A stretch of DNA of 64,000 nucleotides from Rhodocyclaceae bacterium (lineage in GTDB: Bacteria; Pseudomonadota; Gammaproteobacteria; Burkholderiales; Ga0077523): NCBI GenBank assembly GCA_020248405.1, contig JADCHQ010000012.1:1-64000 (forward strand), written 5' to 3'. Below the pieces are notes generated by a model. The model did no database searches. It had not been told where the DNA came from and saw nothing but the letters and a program-made list of their open reading frames with translations. Position numbers and translations under genes: made by a program. Below are positions 46,583 through 55,746 of the stretch, piece after piece; position 1 is the stretch's first letter, and the number at the start of each line of letters is the position of its first letter.

Positions 46583-48141
46583 CGGCCACCCCCACCCTCA
46601 CGCATGCGCACCAAAACCTCGAAAACAGCGGAGGCCTTTCGTTCCGCGCGAGCGCTGGTGGAACCAGACAGCACCTGCTGCGAACTGTCGTCCAGGGGAT
46701 ACTTGACTACGCGCACGTCGGCCACCGCTGGACTGGCGCGCAGTTGCTCGGTGAATAGCCGAATGGTGTCCACGGCAGCGCGGTAGTTGCCATCGAAGGG
46801 CGAGATTTCACCCAAAACCATCCCGGTGGCGCCGGGCGTATCGCCCCCTGCGCCAGGCGTGACAGGGCTGCCAAGGGCGCCGGATTGGTAGGCTGATTTG
46901 CCGTAGCTCCAGTTGATGGTTTGAACCGAGATGGACGGCGCTTTCTCCAGCGCCTGGGAAAGCGCCAGCAACAGCGGCTCCGGGCTTGGCGCCGTGGCAC
47001 GCAGACGCTGTGCGAAGTCGCCCGTTTTCTGCATGACCACAGCGCCGGCAGGCGCGGCGGGAAAATCCCGTGTCAACTGCTCGTACAAACGATGGAAGCG
47101 CTCGGCCTGCGTGGCCGCTTCCACGGTCTGATCATCAAGGTCCACGGCGCGATACAACTGAGTTCCGAACCAAAGGCCGCCAGCGGTGGCCACCACCCCG
47201 CTGGCCACAAACAAAAGGTGGCGAAGGCGGTAGAGGCGGTAGTCGGACACCATGTCCGCCATTGCCAGGTTGGGAGCCGAGACCTTGCCGCCCAGCAGGT
47301 GTAGATGCAGGGCATCGCGCGAGGTATCCAGTACGGTGGCGGGAATCCCCAGTTGCTTGACCAAGGCAGACCGGGGAAGGTGCTGGCATAGGAGATTGCC
47401 ACCCAGGTTCAGGATGCGCTCTGGCAACAGCACCAACGAGTCATCCTGGTCGAGGATCGCAACCGTTATCACGTCGTCAGCGGTGGTGATGCCCTGGGAG
47501 TCGAGATAAAGGCGCGTGTTGCGCACTTCGCTGGCGAAGACTGTTTCCAGCCCGCGATCCTCGGAGGCGTGCAGCGGCGTGAGGCGGGAGAGACGGAACC
47601 CGCCGTCCTTGAGGAAGGTCTGGCGCAGCCCTGCCTGCTGCCGCGATATGAGCAGCAGGTTGCGCGTGTCGAGTTTCAGGAGTCTGGCCACAGCGGGCGT
47701 GACCGTGGGCAGCGCATGCACCGCCACCAGGGGCAGGCCGCGCTCGCGCAGGATACGCAACCAGGGCGTGATGGCTTCCGCCCCCGTCAGGGCGCAGAAC
47801 ATCGCAACATCCTCGCGCCGCCCGCCGGTCTTGCTCGTGCTTTGGGAGACGACGCTCGCCGCGTAGAACGGTGTACCTCGGTAGAACTGCTTGAGCTTGC
47901 GCGCCAGCAGGTCCTGCCGGTCGCGCCCCGTGGTGTGGGGCATCGTCTCGAAGCGGTAGTCTTCCTCCGGGATGTCCACCACGACCAAGGCGGGTATCCC
48001 GGTGGATTTTGCAACCCACGCGCCAAAGGCCGCGAGACCATCGTCATCCGCTCCGAAGGCGCTCACCTCGACGAGGTTGCCTTTCCACTGGGCTACGGTG
48101 GCGCCAGACGGAGACAGGCAGAGAAGGATGCGGCGGGCCAT
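46579..48141 (-). CDS. mshI: PilM-PilN fused MshI-like platform protein
   Basis: A 520-residue protein whose cytoplasmic N-terminal part (1-280) has an actin/FtsA-like PilM fold pattern (ending near TTADDVITVAILDQDDS), followed by a transmembrane helix (about 315-335, LLFVASGVVATAGGLWF) and a PilN-like coiled-coil periplasmic part. Type IV pilus systems usually split these into PilM and PilN. MSHA systems use a single MshI-type protein. The start at ATG 48139-48141 lies 8 bases after the MshG stop. Confidence 0.75.
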   Translation of the reverse strand: MARRILLCLSPSGATVAQWKGNLVEVSAFGADDDGLAAFGAWVAKSTGIPALVVVDIPEEDYRFETMPHTTGRDRQDLLARKLKQFYRGTPFYAASVVSQSTSKTGGRREDVAMFCALTGAEAITPWLRILRERGLPLVAVHALPTVTPAVARLLKLDTRNLLLISRQQAGLRQTFLKDGGFRLSRLTPLHASEDRGLETVFASEVRNTRLYLDSQGITTADDVITVAILDQDDSLVLLPERILNLGGNLLCQHLPRSALVKQLGIPATVLDTSRDALHLHLLGGKVSAPNLAMADMVSDYRLYRLRHLLFVASGVVATAGGLWFGTQLYRAVDLDDQTVEAATQAERFHRLYEQLTRDFPAAPAGAVVMQKTGDFAQRLRATAPSPEPLLLALSQALEKAPSISVQTINWSYGKSAYQSGALGSPVTPGAGGDTPGATGMVLGEISPFDGNYRAAVDTIRLFTEQLRASPAVADVRVVKYPLDDSSQQVLSGSTSARAERKASAVFEVLVRMREGGGGR

Positions 48142-48149
48142 TGCGGGCG

Positions 48150-49349
48150 CTATACCTTGATCTTGCCGATCATGTCGTAAACGGGGGAGAGAACGGCGAA
48201 CATGATGAGCGCCAACAACCCGCCGAGCACCATGGTCAAGGTGGGCTCGATCATCTTCAGCGCTTTGTCCACGGCATCCTTGACGTCCCGATTGTAAAAA
48301 TAGCTGATGTTGAGTAGCGCCGTATCCAGTCCCCCGGTATTTTCGCCCATGCGCAACATCCGGATCACCAGCGGCGGGAACAGGTCGAGTTTCTCGAAGC
48401 TCTGAGAGACGGGCTCCCCGGCATTGATCTGCTGCCAGGCGCGGTTCAAACCATCGGCGATCACCTTGTTGCCGACGACTCCTTCGGTGATGCGGATGGC
48501 ATCCAGCACCGTCACGCCGGAGCGATACATGAGCGCGAAGGAGTTGGCGAACCGTGACAGGATGATCTTTTGCAGGATGGGCCCAAGTACGGGGAACTTC
48601 AGCTTGAGGCCATCGAACTTGAACGCGGCCCGGGGGTTCGACTTCACCACCGCCGCCGCTGCCCCGCCCGCCAGAAGGGGCACGCTCAACAGCGCCCACC
48701 AGTAGCTCACCACGAATCCGGAAATCGCGATCAGGGCTCGAGTCTGCCAGGGCAGGTCCACCCGCATGGTCTTGAGAACCCCCACCACCTGGGGCACGAG
48801 ATAGATGAGCAGGAACAGCAGCACGGCGGAAACCACCACCAGCACCATGGCGGGATAGATGAGCAGCTTTTTCGTGGTGCTGGCGAGCTCGTCCTGCCAC
48901 TTGAGCGTGGCGGTGAGATTTTCGAATACTTCTTCCAGCTGGCCGGTCTGCTCGCCCGCTCTGACGAGGTTTATGAAAACGGAATCAAACACCGTGGGGA
49001 AAGCGCCCATGGCCTGGGACAACAGCTTGCCGCCTTCGATATCCTCGAGCATGGAGGCCACGATGGCCCTGAAACGGGGACTGGGCAGCGTGTCGCGCAG
49101 GTCGCGCAGACCATCAACCAGCGGGATACCAGCCCGGGTCAGTTGCTCCATGTCGAAGCAGAAATTGATTACGTCCTTGCGGTCAATCGAGCCAACCGTT
49201 GCCGATCCGGCGCTCATCTGGCGGAAATTCACCAGATCGAGCCCGATGCGCTTCAAGCGCACCTCCAGGTCGGCATCGTTGACCGCATCCATGCGGCCGG
49301 TGGTACCCCGGCCCGCCTGGTCTATTGCCTTGTACTGAAAGGAGGGCAT
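48150..49349 (-). CDS. mshG: MshG/GspF-type inner-membrane platform protein
   Basis: A 399-residue polytopic protein with two GspF domains (about 65-190 and 270-395), each containing F..FMEQL/L.RAGIPLVDGL-type and SGVTVLDAIRI motifs, and three TM segments (KKLLIYPAMVLVVVS, YWWALLSVPLL, MVLGGLLALIMFAV). It begins FQYKAIDQAGR, as in GspF/PilC. It works with the MshE ATPase to move pilin into the fibre. Confidence 0.9.
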   Translation of the reverse strand: MPSFQYKAIDQAGRGTTGRMDAVNDADLEVRLKRIGLDLVNFRQMSAGSATVGSIDRKDVINFCFDMEQLTRAGIPLVDGLRDLRDTLPSPRFRAIVASMLEDIEGGKLLSQAMGAFPTVFDSVFINLVRAGEQTGQLEEVFENLTATLKWQDELASTTKKLLIYPAMVLVVVSAVLLFLLIYLVPQVVGVLKTMRVDLPWQTRALIAISGFVVSYWWALLSVPLLAGGAAAAVVKSNPRAAFKFDGLKLKFPVLGPILQKIILSRFANSFALMYRSGVTVLDAIRITEGVVGNKVIADGLNRAWQQINAGEPVSQSFEKLDLFPPLVIRMLRMGENTGGLDTALLNISYFYNRDVKDAVDKALKMIEPTLTMVLGGLLALIMFAVLSPVYDMIGKIKV

Positions 49350-49395
49350 CGGGTCGGCGGTGTTGCGGCGCCAGTTGCCGCAGGGCGACGCGTGG

Positions 49396-51144
49396 TCAGG
49401 CCAGGCGTCCGGTCAGGTCGATGGAACGAGAGACTTCGGCGAGGCTGGTCAGTCCCTCCAGCACCCGCGCCACGCCTTCGTCGGCCAGTGAGCGAAACCC
49501 CTTCTCCCCCGCCATGCGGCGCAGTTCCCGGGTGGTGGCTCGACGCGCCACCAGTTCGTCCAGGTCGCCGTCCATGTGCAGGATTTCCAGCACCGCCACG
49601 CGCCCCTTGAAGCCGCGGCCATTGCAGTGCCTGCACCCGCCCTCGGTATGGCGGCAGATGGTATCCGAGCTCGGCGGCGGCAGCCCGAGGATGTGCTTTT
49701 CCTCCAGCGATGGCTTGTACTCGACCTTGCAGTGCGAGCAGAGGTTTCGCACCAGCCGCTGGGCAATTACCCCGATCACGTTGCCCGCAATGATGTCGGG
49801 CATGACGCCGATATCGAAAAGTCGAGGGAACGCACCCAGCGCCGAGTTGGTGTGGAGCGTGGTGAACACCTGATGGCCAGTCATGGCAGCACGGAAAGCC
49901 ATTTCGGCGGTGTCCTTATCGCGCACTTCGCCCACCAAGATGATGTCTGGATCCTGACGCATCATGGAGCGGATGCCGTTGGCGAAATCGAGTTTGACCG
50001 AGTCGCTCACGGAGGTTTGGCGCATCAGTGGCACCGGATACTCCACCGGATCCTCGAGAGTCATTATGTTGACTCCCTCCACGTTCATCTGCGCGAGCAG
50101 CGAGTAGAGGGTGGTGGTCTTGCCCGACCCGGTGGGTCCGGTAATCAGCAGGATGCCCTCGGGGCGAGCCAGCATCAGGTTGAGCTTTGCCATCACCGGT
50201 TCGGCAAGCCGCATCTGTTCGAGCGTGATGATGGACTTTTCGCGGTCGAGCACCCGCAGGACGATGTTCTCGCCATGGATGGTGGGATGGCTCGCCACGC
50301 GAAAGTCCACCGGCCGGCCATTCAGGTTCAGTGACAGTCGCCCGTCCTGGGGTGCGCGCGTCTCGGCGATGTTCATGCCGCTGATGACCTTGAGGCGAAC
50401 GGCGATGCCGGGCCAGTACGTCTTGTGCAGGCTGCGAATCTGCTCGAGCACCCCGTCAATGCGATAGCGCACCCGCAGGAAGGCCTGCTCGGGCTCGAAG
50501 TGGATGTCGGACGCGCCACGCTTGACCGCATCGATCAGCAGCGCTCCCACCAGCCGCACGATGGGCTGGGTGTACTCGTCATCGGTCGCTTGGAGGCTTT
50601 GCCAGTCGAGTTCTCCGGTCTCGATCTCTCGAAGTATGCCGTCCACCGACAGTTCGTGACCGTAGAACTGGTCGATGTAGTCTTCAAGCTGGGCCTGGCC
50701 CGCGAGCACGGTACGCAGTTGTACGTCGCCAGGCAGCGAGGCGCGCAACTGGTCGATGACCATCACGTTGAATACTTCCGTGACGGCCACCAGAAGCACG
50801 CGAGCCGTGGCGTCGAAGGCAATGGGCAGCAGGCGGTTTCGGCGAGCGAATTCCTGCGGCACGAGCTTGAGCGCCTCGGCATCCACCACCACCTGCGTCA
50901 GGTCGATGGCGTCCTTGCCGATGGTTCGCGCCATGATGTCGCGAACGGTGGCCTCGGTGACGAACCCCATGCGCACCAGCAGTCGCCCCACCGGCATCTT
51001 CTGGGTCTTCTGCTCCGTGAGGGCGATACGCAACTGGTCTGGCGTTATGAGCCCTTCCTGGACCAGCAATTCCCCCAGGCGCATCTTGCGGCGTTGGTCG
51101 GAAGCCACCGACCGCGTCTGCAATGCGCTGCTCGGCGCGTTCAT
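49396..51144 (-). CDS. mshE: MshE-type pilus extension ATPase
   Basis: A 582-residue GspE-family ATPase. The N-terminal MshEN domain (RLGELLVQEGLITPDQLRIA and the repeat MPVGRLLVRMGFVTEATVR) matches the cyclic di-GMP-binding type of Vibrio MshE. Walker A GPTGSGKTT, Asp box LEDPVEYPV, Walker B ILVGEVRDKDT and a tetracysteine zinc motif (CSHC and CRHCNGRGFKGR) follow. The start ATG overlaps the MshN stop as ATGA. c-di-GMP control of pilus extension is thus likely. A diguanylate cyclase lies 23 kb away in this window. Confidence 0.9.
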   Translation of the reverse strand: MNAPSSALQTRSVASDQRRKMRLGELLVQEGLITPDQLRIALTEQKTQKMPVGRLLVRMGFVTEATVRDIMARTIGKDAIDLTQVVVDAEALKLVPQEFARRNRLLPIAFDATARVLLVAVTEVFNVMVIDQLRASLPGDVQLRTVLAGQAQLEDYIDQFYGHELSVDGILREIETGELDWQSLQATDDEYTQPIVRLVGALLIDAVKRGASDIHFEPEQAFLRVRYRIDGVLEQIRSLHKTYWPGIAVRLKVISGMNIAETRAPQDGRLSLNLNGRPVDFRVASHPTIHGENIVLRVLDREKSIITLEQMRLAEPVMAKLNLMLARPEGILLITGPTGSGKTTTLYSLLAQMNVEGVNIMTLEDPVEYPVPLMRQTSVSDSVKLDFANGIRSMMRQDPDIILVGEVRDKDTAEMAFRAAMTGHQVFTTLHTNSALGAFPRLFDIGVMPDIIAGNVIGVIAQRLVRNLCSHCKVEYKPSLEEKHILGLPPPSSDTICRHTEGGCRHCNGRGFKGRVAVLEILHMDGDLDELVARRATTRELRRMAGEKGFRSLADEGVARVLEGLTSLAEVSRSIDLTGRLA

Positions 51145-52568
51145 TGGGTGCCGTCCTCGACCGGGGCGAGTTGCCCGATGCGCGCCACGGCAGCCTTCTG
51201 GTCGAAGCCAGCGCGGCCCTGGGCGAGGGACAGTTCCACCGCTTTGCGGTAATACTGCAAGGCAGGTTTGGGCTGGCCGAGGCGATCGAGGCTCACGGCG
51301 AGGTTGAAGGCGTAATCGGGATTGCCTGGCTCGGTCTGGAAGGCCTGGAAGTAGGCCCGCTGCGCCTGTGCCCATTGGGACTGGGTGGCGTGCAGGTTGC
51401 CGAGCGTGAAATACAACTGACCGGATGGTTCACGGGAGATCATCTCCCGCAGCCGGGTTTCCGAGGCTACTGGGTCCGATGAGCCCACCAAGCCGATCAT
51501 CCCGGAGTGGGCAGCGGCATTTTGCGGATCGAGTTCCAGCACGCGCCCGTAATACTCGCCCGCTCGTTCGGTGCGCCCCTGTCGCCAGGCAATGGAGGCA
51601 AGACCCAGCAGGGCGTCAATGTTGCGCTGATCCAGGGCCAGCACCGATTCATAGCCCGCCTCCGCCTCGGCGAGCCGCCCTCGCTGGGCGTGTCCCCAGG
51701 CCTCCTCGATTCGGGCGACGATCCCGCGGGGCAATTCCGTGAGTTGGACCTTGACGCGGTCTTCAACGGGAACCGCGGGTACGTTACGCGGGGCACGGGT
51801 CTTGGGACGCTCCGGCTGCGCCAGCTCGATGCCGGAATTCCGTTCGCGCGGGGTGGCTTCGGGGCGTTTCCGGGCAGCAGGGACTCGTGGGGTGGGTTCG
51901 GGGGGGTTAGAAAGATCGTCCGCGCTGCTCAAAGATAGTCTGGCGCCAGCGGAAGTTTCACCCGGCCCCACACCGGACGACGATTCATCCGCGGCCCTTG
52001 GCGTGTCCTGGGCGACAGCGGGTTCCGGGTTGGCCCCAGGAGCAGGCGGTGCAGTTTGCGCGGGTGCGGCAGCGGGCAAACCGGGTGGCGGTGCATCCAG
52101 GATGTCGGGCATGGGCGCGCCGTTGTTTGGTACGCCCGGGGAAACCGCGGTCCGGACTGCCAGGGGCCGGGGCTGGCGATCCTCGCCGCGCGGCGCTCCG
52201 GAGAGCATCCCTGGATTGGAAATGGCGATGTACACGTACACCCCATAGCCCAGCATGAAGACCGCCGCGGCGCCGACAAAAAGAGGGACCGGCCGCAGGT
52301 TGAAGCCGGACAGCATGCGGGGCCGGGGCTCGCGAGCCTCCGCGCCAAGCACTGCAGCGGCTTGCTGAGGAGAGGGTTCCGAGCCCTCAGCACCCGCGGA
52401 GGCGGCCGGCAGGTCGCCAAAGGCAGGCGCAGATGAGCCTGTGGAGGGTTCTGCAGGCTGGATCTCGCCCGGCTCAAGATCGAGCCCGGAACGAGAAACG
52501 TCCAAGTCGGGCTGGACCGATTCGCGGTTCTTGGCCGCCTTCTGCAGGGCCTGGAGAAGCAGGCTCAT
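51141..52568 (-). CDS. mshN: MshN-like TPR protein
   Basis: A 475-residue protein: a cytoplasmic N-terminus beginning SLLLQALQKAAKNRE, a Pro/Ala-rich stretch, one transmembrane helix (about 97-118), a long Pro/Ser/Arg linker, and a C-terminal TPR array (about 275-470; GHAQRGRLAEAEAGYESVL, ALLGLASIAWRQGRTERAGE). This matches MshN of MSHA operons. It sits between the secretin and the ATPase genes with a 6-base gap and an overlap. Confidence 0.82.
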   Translation of the reverse strand: MSLLLQALQKAAKNRESVQPDLDVSRSGLDLEPGEIQPAEPSTGSSAPAFGDLPAASAGAEGSEPSPQQAAAVLGAEAREPRPRMLSGFNLRPVPLFVGAAAVFMLGYGVYVYIAISNPGMLSGAPRGEDRQPRPLAVRTAVSPGVPNNGAPMPDILDAPPPGLPAAAPAQTAPPAPGANPEPAVAQDTPRAADESSSGVGPGETSAGARLSLSSADDLSNPPEPTPRVPAARKRPEATPRERNSGIELAQPERPKTRAPRNVPAVPVEDRVKVQLTELPRGIVARIEEAWGHAQRGRLAEAEAGYESVLALDQRNIDALLGLASIAWRQGRTERAGEYYGRVLELDPQNAAAHSGMIGLVGSSDPVASETRLREMISREPSGQLYFTLGNLHATQSQWAQAQRAYFQAFQTEPGNPDYAFNLAVSLDRLGQPKPALQYYRKAVELSLAQGRAGFDQKAAVARIGQLAPVEDGTQ

Positions 52569-52574
52569 GGCGGG

Positions 52575-54443
52575 TCAGCGTGCTCCGGGAGCGTCCGGGG
52601 ACCCAGCGCCCATCTGCTCGGTGCGCGGCAGCAGGCGGCGCAGGCCCTTGAGTTCGTCCGAGTCCAGCGACGGGTTGGACACCACCACCGGCCGCAAAAA
52701 GATCACCAGTTCGGACTTGCGCGCCAATTCATTGCGGTAGGCGAACAGGTCTCCGGCACGGGTGTTGCCCAAACCGGGCACCTGGTTGCGGTTGCGGTCC
52801 ACCTCGTCCTTGATGAGGCCGCCGAGGATGGCTGTCTGGCCGCTCACCACCTGCAGCACAGATTCGATCTCGCGAACTTCAACAACGGGGATCTCATTCC
52901 TGAGGTTCCTGTCGGCGAGCGTTGGGTTGGGGTCTGCGACAACCCCAACCTGGCTGGTGACCGTTGGGCGCACGGTCAGCGTGACCTGTCCGTTGTCGTT
53001 GATCTGCGGCGTCATGCTCATCACCAGCCCGATGGGCACCGTGCGCGCGGTGGTGGTTACGTTGGTGGTGGAACCCGCATTCACAGTGGTCAGGACGGTG
53101 GATTGAACGGTGAAGTACACCTGGTTGCGCACCACCTTGAGCAGCGCCGTCTGGTTGTTGAGCGCCATCAGCTTGGGGCTGGAGAGTACCCGGGCGTTGC
53201 CGAACTGCTCCAGCAGCTTGAGCGTGGCGAAGATGTTGCCGGCCGCATCCGCGGAATAGCCCACGGTCATGGAGGGTGGGCTGCCAAGGGCGCCGGCGGT
53301 CATGAGTTGGCGGAACGTGAAACCTGCGCCCGGGCTCCCGGCCACGCGCCCCCAGTCCACGCCAGCCTGGTATTGCCGCGACAGCTCCACCTCCACGATG
53401 GTGGCTTCGATGAGCACCTGGCGCTGCACCGAGGACATGACGCTGTCCAGGTACTCCCGCACCAGGAGATGCTGGGCTTGGGTGGCCATGACCGTTACGG
53501 TCCCGGCCACGGGGTTCACCACTACCTCGTTGATCACATCGCCAGGAATGGGCGCCGCCTGCTGGCCGTCGAAAGCGGTGGCGAAGAGGTCCTTGGCATT
53601 CTCCCCGGCGCGGGCTACAGCTTCTGCCTGGGCGATGCGCTCATCGCGGCGCTGCTTGAGCGCCTCGGCCCGGGCGGCGCGCTCCTCGGAAGATTGAGTC
53701 TGGGCCCGCGTGGCCGACAGAATCGACTTGACGTTGCCTTCCAGGGTCTTCCAGAAGTCGTTGGTCGAGGTGGTGGTGACCGTGGTGGACGAAGCGTTGG
53801 CTGCACCCCCGCCCCCGCCGCCACCGCCGCCTCCCCCCCCGCCTCCTCCCCCACCGCCCCCGCCGCCGGCTCCGACGGTGGCGATGATGCCCGACACGCC
53901 CACGGTGGAGTCGGTATTTCGCACCACGTTCACGTAATTGACTTTGTAGGTGCTGATGTAAGGCGTGTCGGCCTGTACCGAAATGGAGCGCCCGTCCTGC
54001 TTCCAACGCAGGTTGGCCTGCCTAGAAATGCGATCCAGGATGGCGGGCAACGTTTCGTCGATGGCGTTGAGGCTCACGACCCCAGTGATGCCGGGATGCA
54101 CGTCGATGTTCTGCCTGGTGTCGCGGGCCAGCGCAAACAGCAGTTCCTTCACGGGTACTTCGTTGACGACCACGCTGTAGGTGGGCAGTTTCGGCTTTGG
54201 CCGCGGCGCGGGTGGTGGGGGTACGGAAACCGGCGCCGGCACATCCCCGCCGCCGGAGGGCGCCGCTGCGGTTTTGGCTGAGAGATGCCCCTCGGAAACT
54301 GGCAGGGAGGGCGCCCGGTAGCTGCAGCCAGCGAGCAAACCAATCGCCAGGGCGATGGCCAACGCAACCGTGGAGGCAGGGCTATGAACGGGTAGGACGG
54401 AGGCCCGAACCAAGCCGCTATTGCGGACAGGTCTTGTGTGCAC
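52575..54443 (-). CDS. mshL: MshL-type outer-membrane secretin
   Basis: A secretin of about 622 residues, the outer-membrane pore of the pilus. A lipoprotein signal (ALAIALAIGLLAGCS) gives an acylated cysteine. N-domains follow (YSVVVNEVPVKELLFALAR), then a run of about 21 glycines, then the secretin domain with VEVELSRQYQAGVDWG, ARVLSSPKLMALNNQTA and the C-terminal VVSGQTAILGGLI and VIFLRP motifs. The start is uncertain: GTG 54443 gives a normal lipoprotein leader, while ATG 54536 adds 31 unconserved residues and TTG 54413 is also possible. None has a clear ribosome site. AT-rich sequence at about 54540-54590 may hold the promoter. Confidence 0.85.
   Translation of the reverse strand: MHTRPVRNSGLVRASVLPVHSPASTVALAIALAIGLLAGCSYRAPSLPVSEGHLSAKTAAAPSGGGDVPAPVSVPPPPAPRPKPKLPTYSVVVNEVPVKELLFALARDTRQNIDVHPGITGVVSLNAIDETLPAILDRISRQANLRWKQDGRSISVQADTPYISTYKVNYVNVVRNTDSTVGVSGIIATVGAGGGGGGGGGGGGGGGGGGGGGAANASSTTVTTTSTNDFWKTLEGNVKSILSATRAQTQSSEERAARAEALKQRRDERIAQAEAVARAGENAKDLFATAFDGQQAAPIPGDVINEVVVNPVAGTVTVMATQAQHLLVREYLDSVMSSVQRQVLIEATIVEVELSRQYQAGVDWGRVAGSPGAGFTFRQLMTAGALGSPPSMTVGYSADAAGNIFATLKLLEQFGNARVLSSPKLMALNNQTALLKVVRNQVYFTVQSTVLTTVNAGSTTNVTTTARTVPIGLVMSMTPQINDNGQVTLTVRPTVTSQVGVVADPNPTLADRNLRNEIPVVEVREIESVLQVVSGQTAILGGLIKDEVDRNRNQVPGLGNTRAGDLFAYRNELARKSELVIFLRPVVVSNPSLDSDELKGLRRLLPRTEQMGAGSPDAPGAR
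53805..53867 (-). repeat. Poly-glycine tract (about 21 Gly codons) in the secretin
   Basis: Twenty-one consecutive GGN codons, mixing GGC, GGG, GGA and GGT, lie between the N-domains and the secretin domain. The mixed codons show it is not a simple triplet repeat. It probably forms a flexible linker. Confidence 0.85.
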
Positions 54444-54763
54444 CCCGGCGCGGGCACAGGCGCTCCGCTCAGCGGACCTCGACCCACTCCATAGAGAGGA
54501 AGCGCAGGGCCTTGAATTAGGGGGGGGCGTGAACATGAACCAATAATAATATGAGCGGGGTCGAAACGGCTCTAAATACTTGATGCAGCGCGAGACTGCC
54601 CATGTTAATGGCTGGCGGGGCACCTCAAGGTTCCGCCCCGCGGAGTATGGAATCGATGCACAAAAAATCAACTGCTACCCGATGCACCATTGATCCTAAC
54701 GGCCGGGCGGCAGCGTACTTGAGAGGGACGCAGCACCGGGCGCTCCCAGGCAAATGGACGCGG

Positions 54764-55738
54764 CTACGGAGCCCTGGGCAGCGCAGGCACTGGAGGCGTC
54801 GGCGGCGAGGGGCTGTTGCTCTGGTGAAACAGCCACCACGCGCCGCCCGCCGCAATCATCATGACGATGGCGATCGCGCCGGTCGTCCAACCACGAGACG
54901 GCCGCGCCTTGCGCTGTGAGGACGGCTGCTGGTTGAACTCGCTATCCCGAACCGCCACCCGGGCGTGCTCGATTGTCACCGTATGGGTGTTGGCGGCGAA
55001 GGCCGCCAGCAGCGTTTTCTCGGCGATCAGGTTGATTCGGCGGGTGAGCCCGCCGCTGGCGCGGGCGATGAAGGCGACCACCTTGGGAGAGAACAGCGCC
55101 GGCCCCCGGTAGCCGGCGGCGCGCAGACGGAAGTTGAGGTACTCGCCGATATCCGATTCCGCCAGGGGCGCGAGATTGAAGCTGTGAGTGATGCGTTCCC
55201 TGAGTTGGCGGATGCTGGTTTCGCTCAGGTTTTCGTCCAGCTCCGGCTGGCCGAAGAGCACCAGCTGCAGCAGCTTGTGGCGGTCGGTTTCGAGGTTGGA
55301 GAGCAGCCGAATTTCCTCCAGGGTGGCAATCGGCATCCCCTGCGATTCTTCCACGAACGCCACTACTTGCCGACCCTCGGCGTGGCGCCGCAACAGGTAA
55401 TCGTGCAGCGCGTGCATAACCTCCAGGCGTTTGGCATCGCGTGCCACCGGCAACTGCAGCTCGAAGGCAATCGCGTGCATGATCTCGTCGGGCGAGACGC
55501 TGGGATTGCCAAGATAGACAATGTCGACTCGCTCGGCGAGCCTCGCCTGCAGCATGCGGCACAGCATGGTCTTTCCGCTGCCCACTTCGCCGGTAACCTT
55601 GATGATCCCCTCACCGTTGAGGATGGCGTATACGAGGGCATCCAGAACCGCTCCGCGGTTGGCGCCCTCGAAAAAAAACTCGGTGTCGGGCGTGATCCGA
55701 AAGGGTGGGCGCTTGAGCCCGAAAAAGGCGTAGTACAT
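54764..55738 (-). CDS. mshM: MshM/ExeA-like AAA ATPase
   Basis: A 324-residue ExeA-family protein that helps insert or assemble the secretin. It begins MYYAFFGLKRPPFRITPD, followed by Walker A GEVGSGKTML, Walker B VVAFVEESQ and a sensor region LLSNLETDRHKLLQLVLFGQ. A transmembrane helix (about 288-308) and a short Pro-rich periplasmic tail without a peptidoglycan-binding domain end the protein. It starts 8 bases after the regulator stop. Confidence 0.88.
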   Translation of the reverse strand: MYYAFFGLKRPPFRITPDTEFFFEGANRGAVLDALVYAILNGEGIIKVTGEVGSGKTMLCRMLQARLAERVDIVYLGNPSVSPDEIMHAIAFELQLPVARDAKRLEVMHALHDYLLRRHAEGRQVVAFVEESQGMPIATLEEIRLLSNLETDRHKLLQLVLFGQPELDENLSETSIRQLRERITHSFNLAPLAESDIGEYLNFRLRAAGYRGPALFSPKVVAFIARASGGLTRRINLIAEKTLLAAFAANTHTVTIEHARVAVRDSEFNQQPSSQRKARPSRGWTTGAIAIVMMIAAGGAWWLFHQSNSPSPPTPPVPALPRAP

Positions 55739-55746
55739 GCGCCCCC

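Noticed and set aside
53710..53937. Plus-strand frame encoding a polyproline run
   Set aside because: It is the complement of the secretin's poly-Gly tract, not a separate gene.
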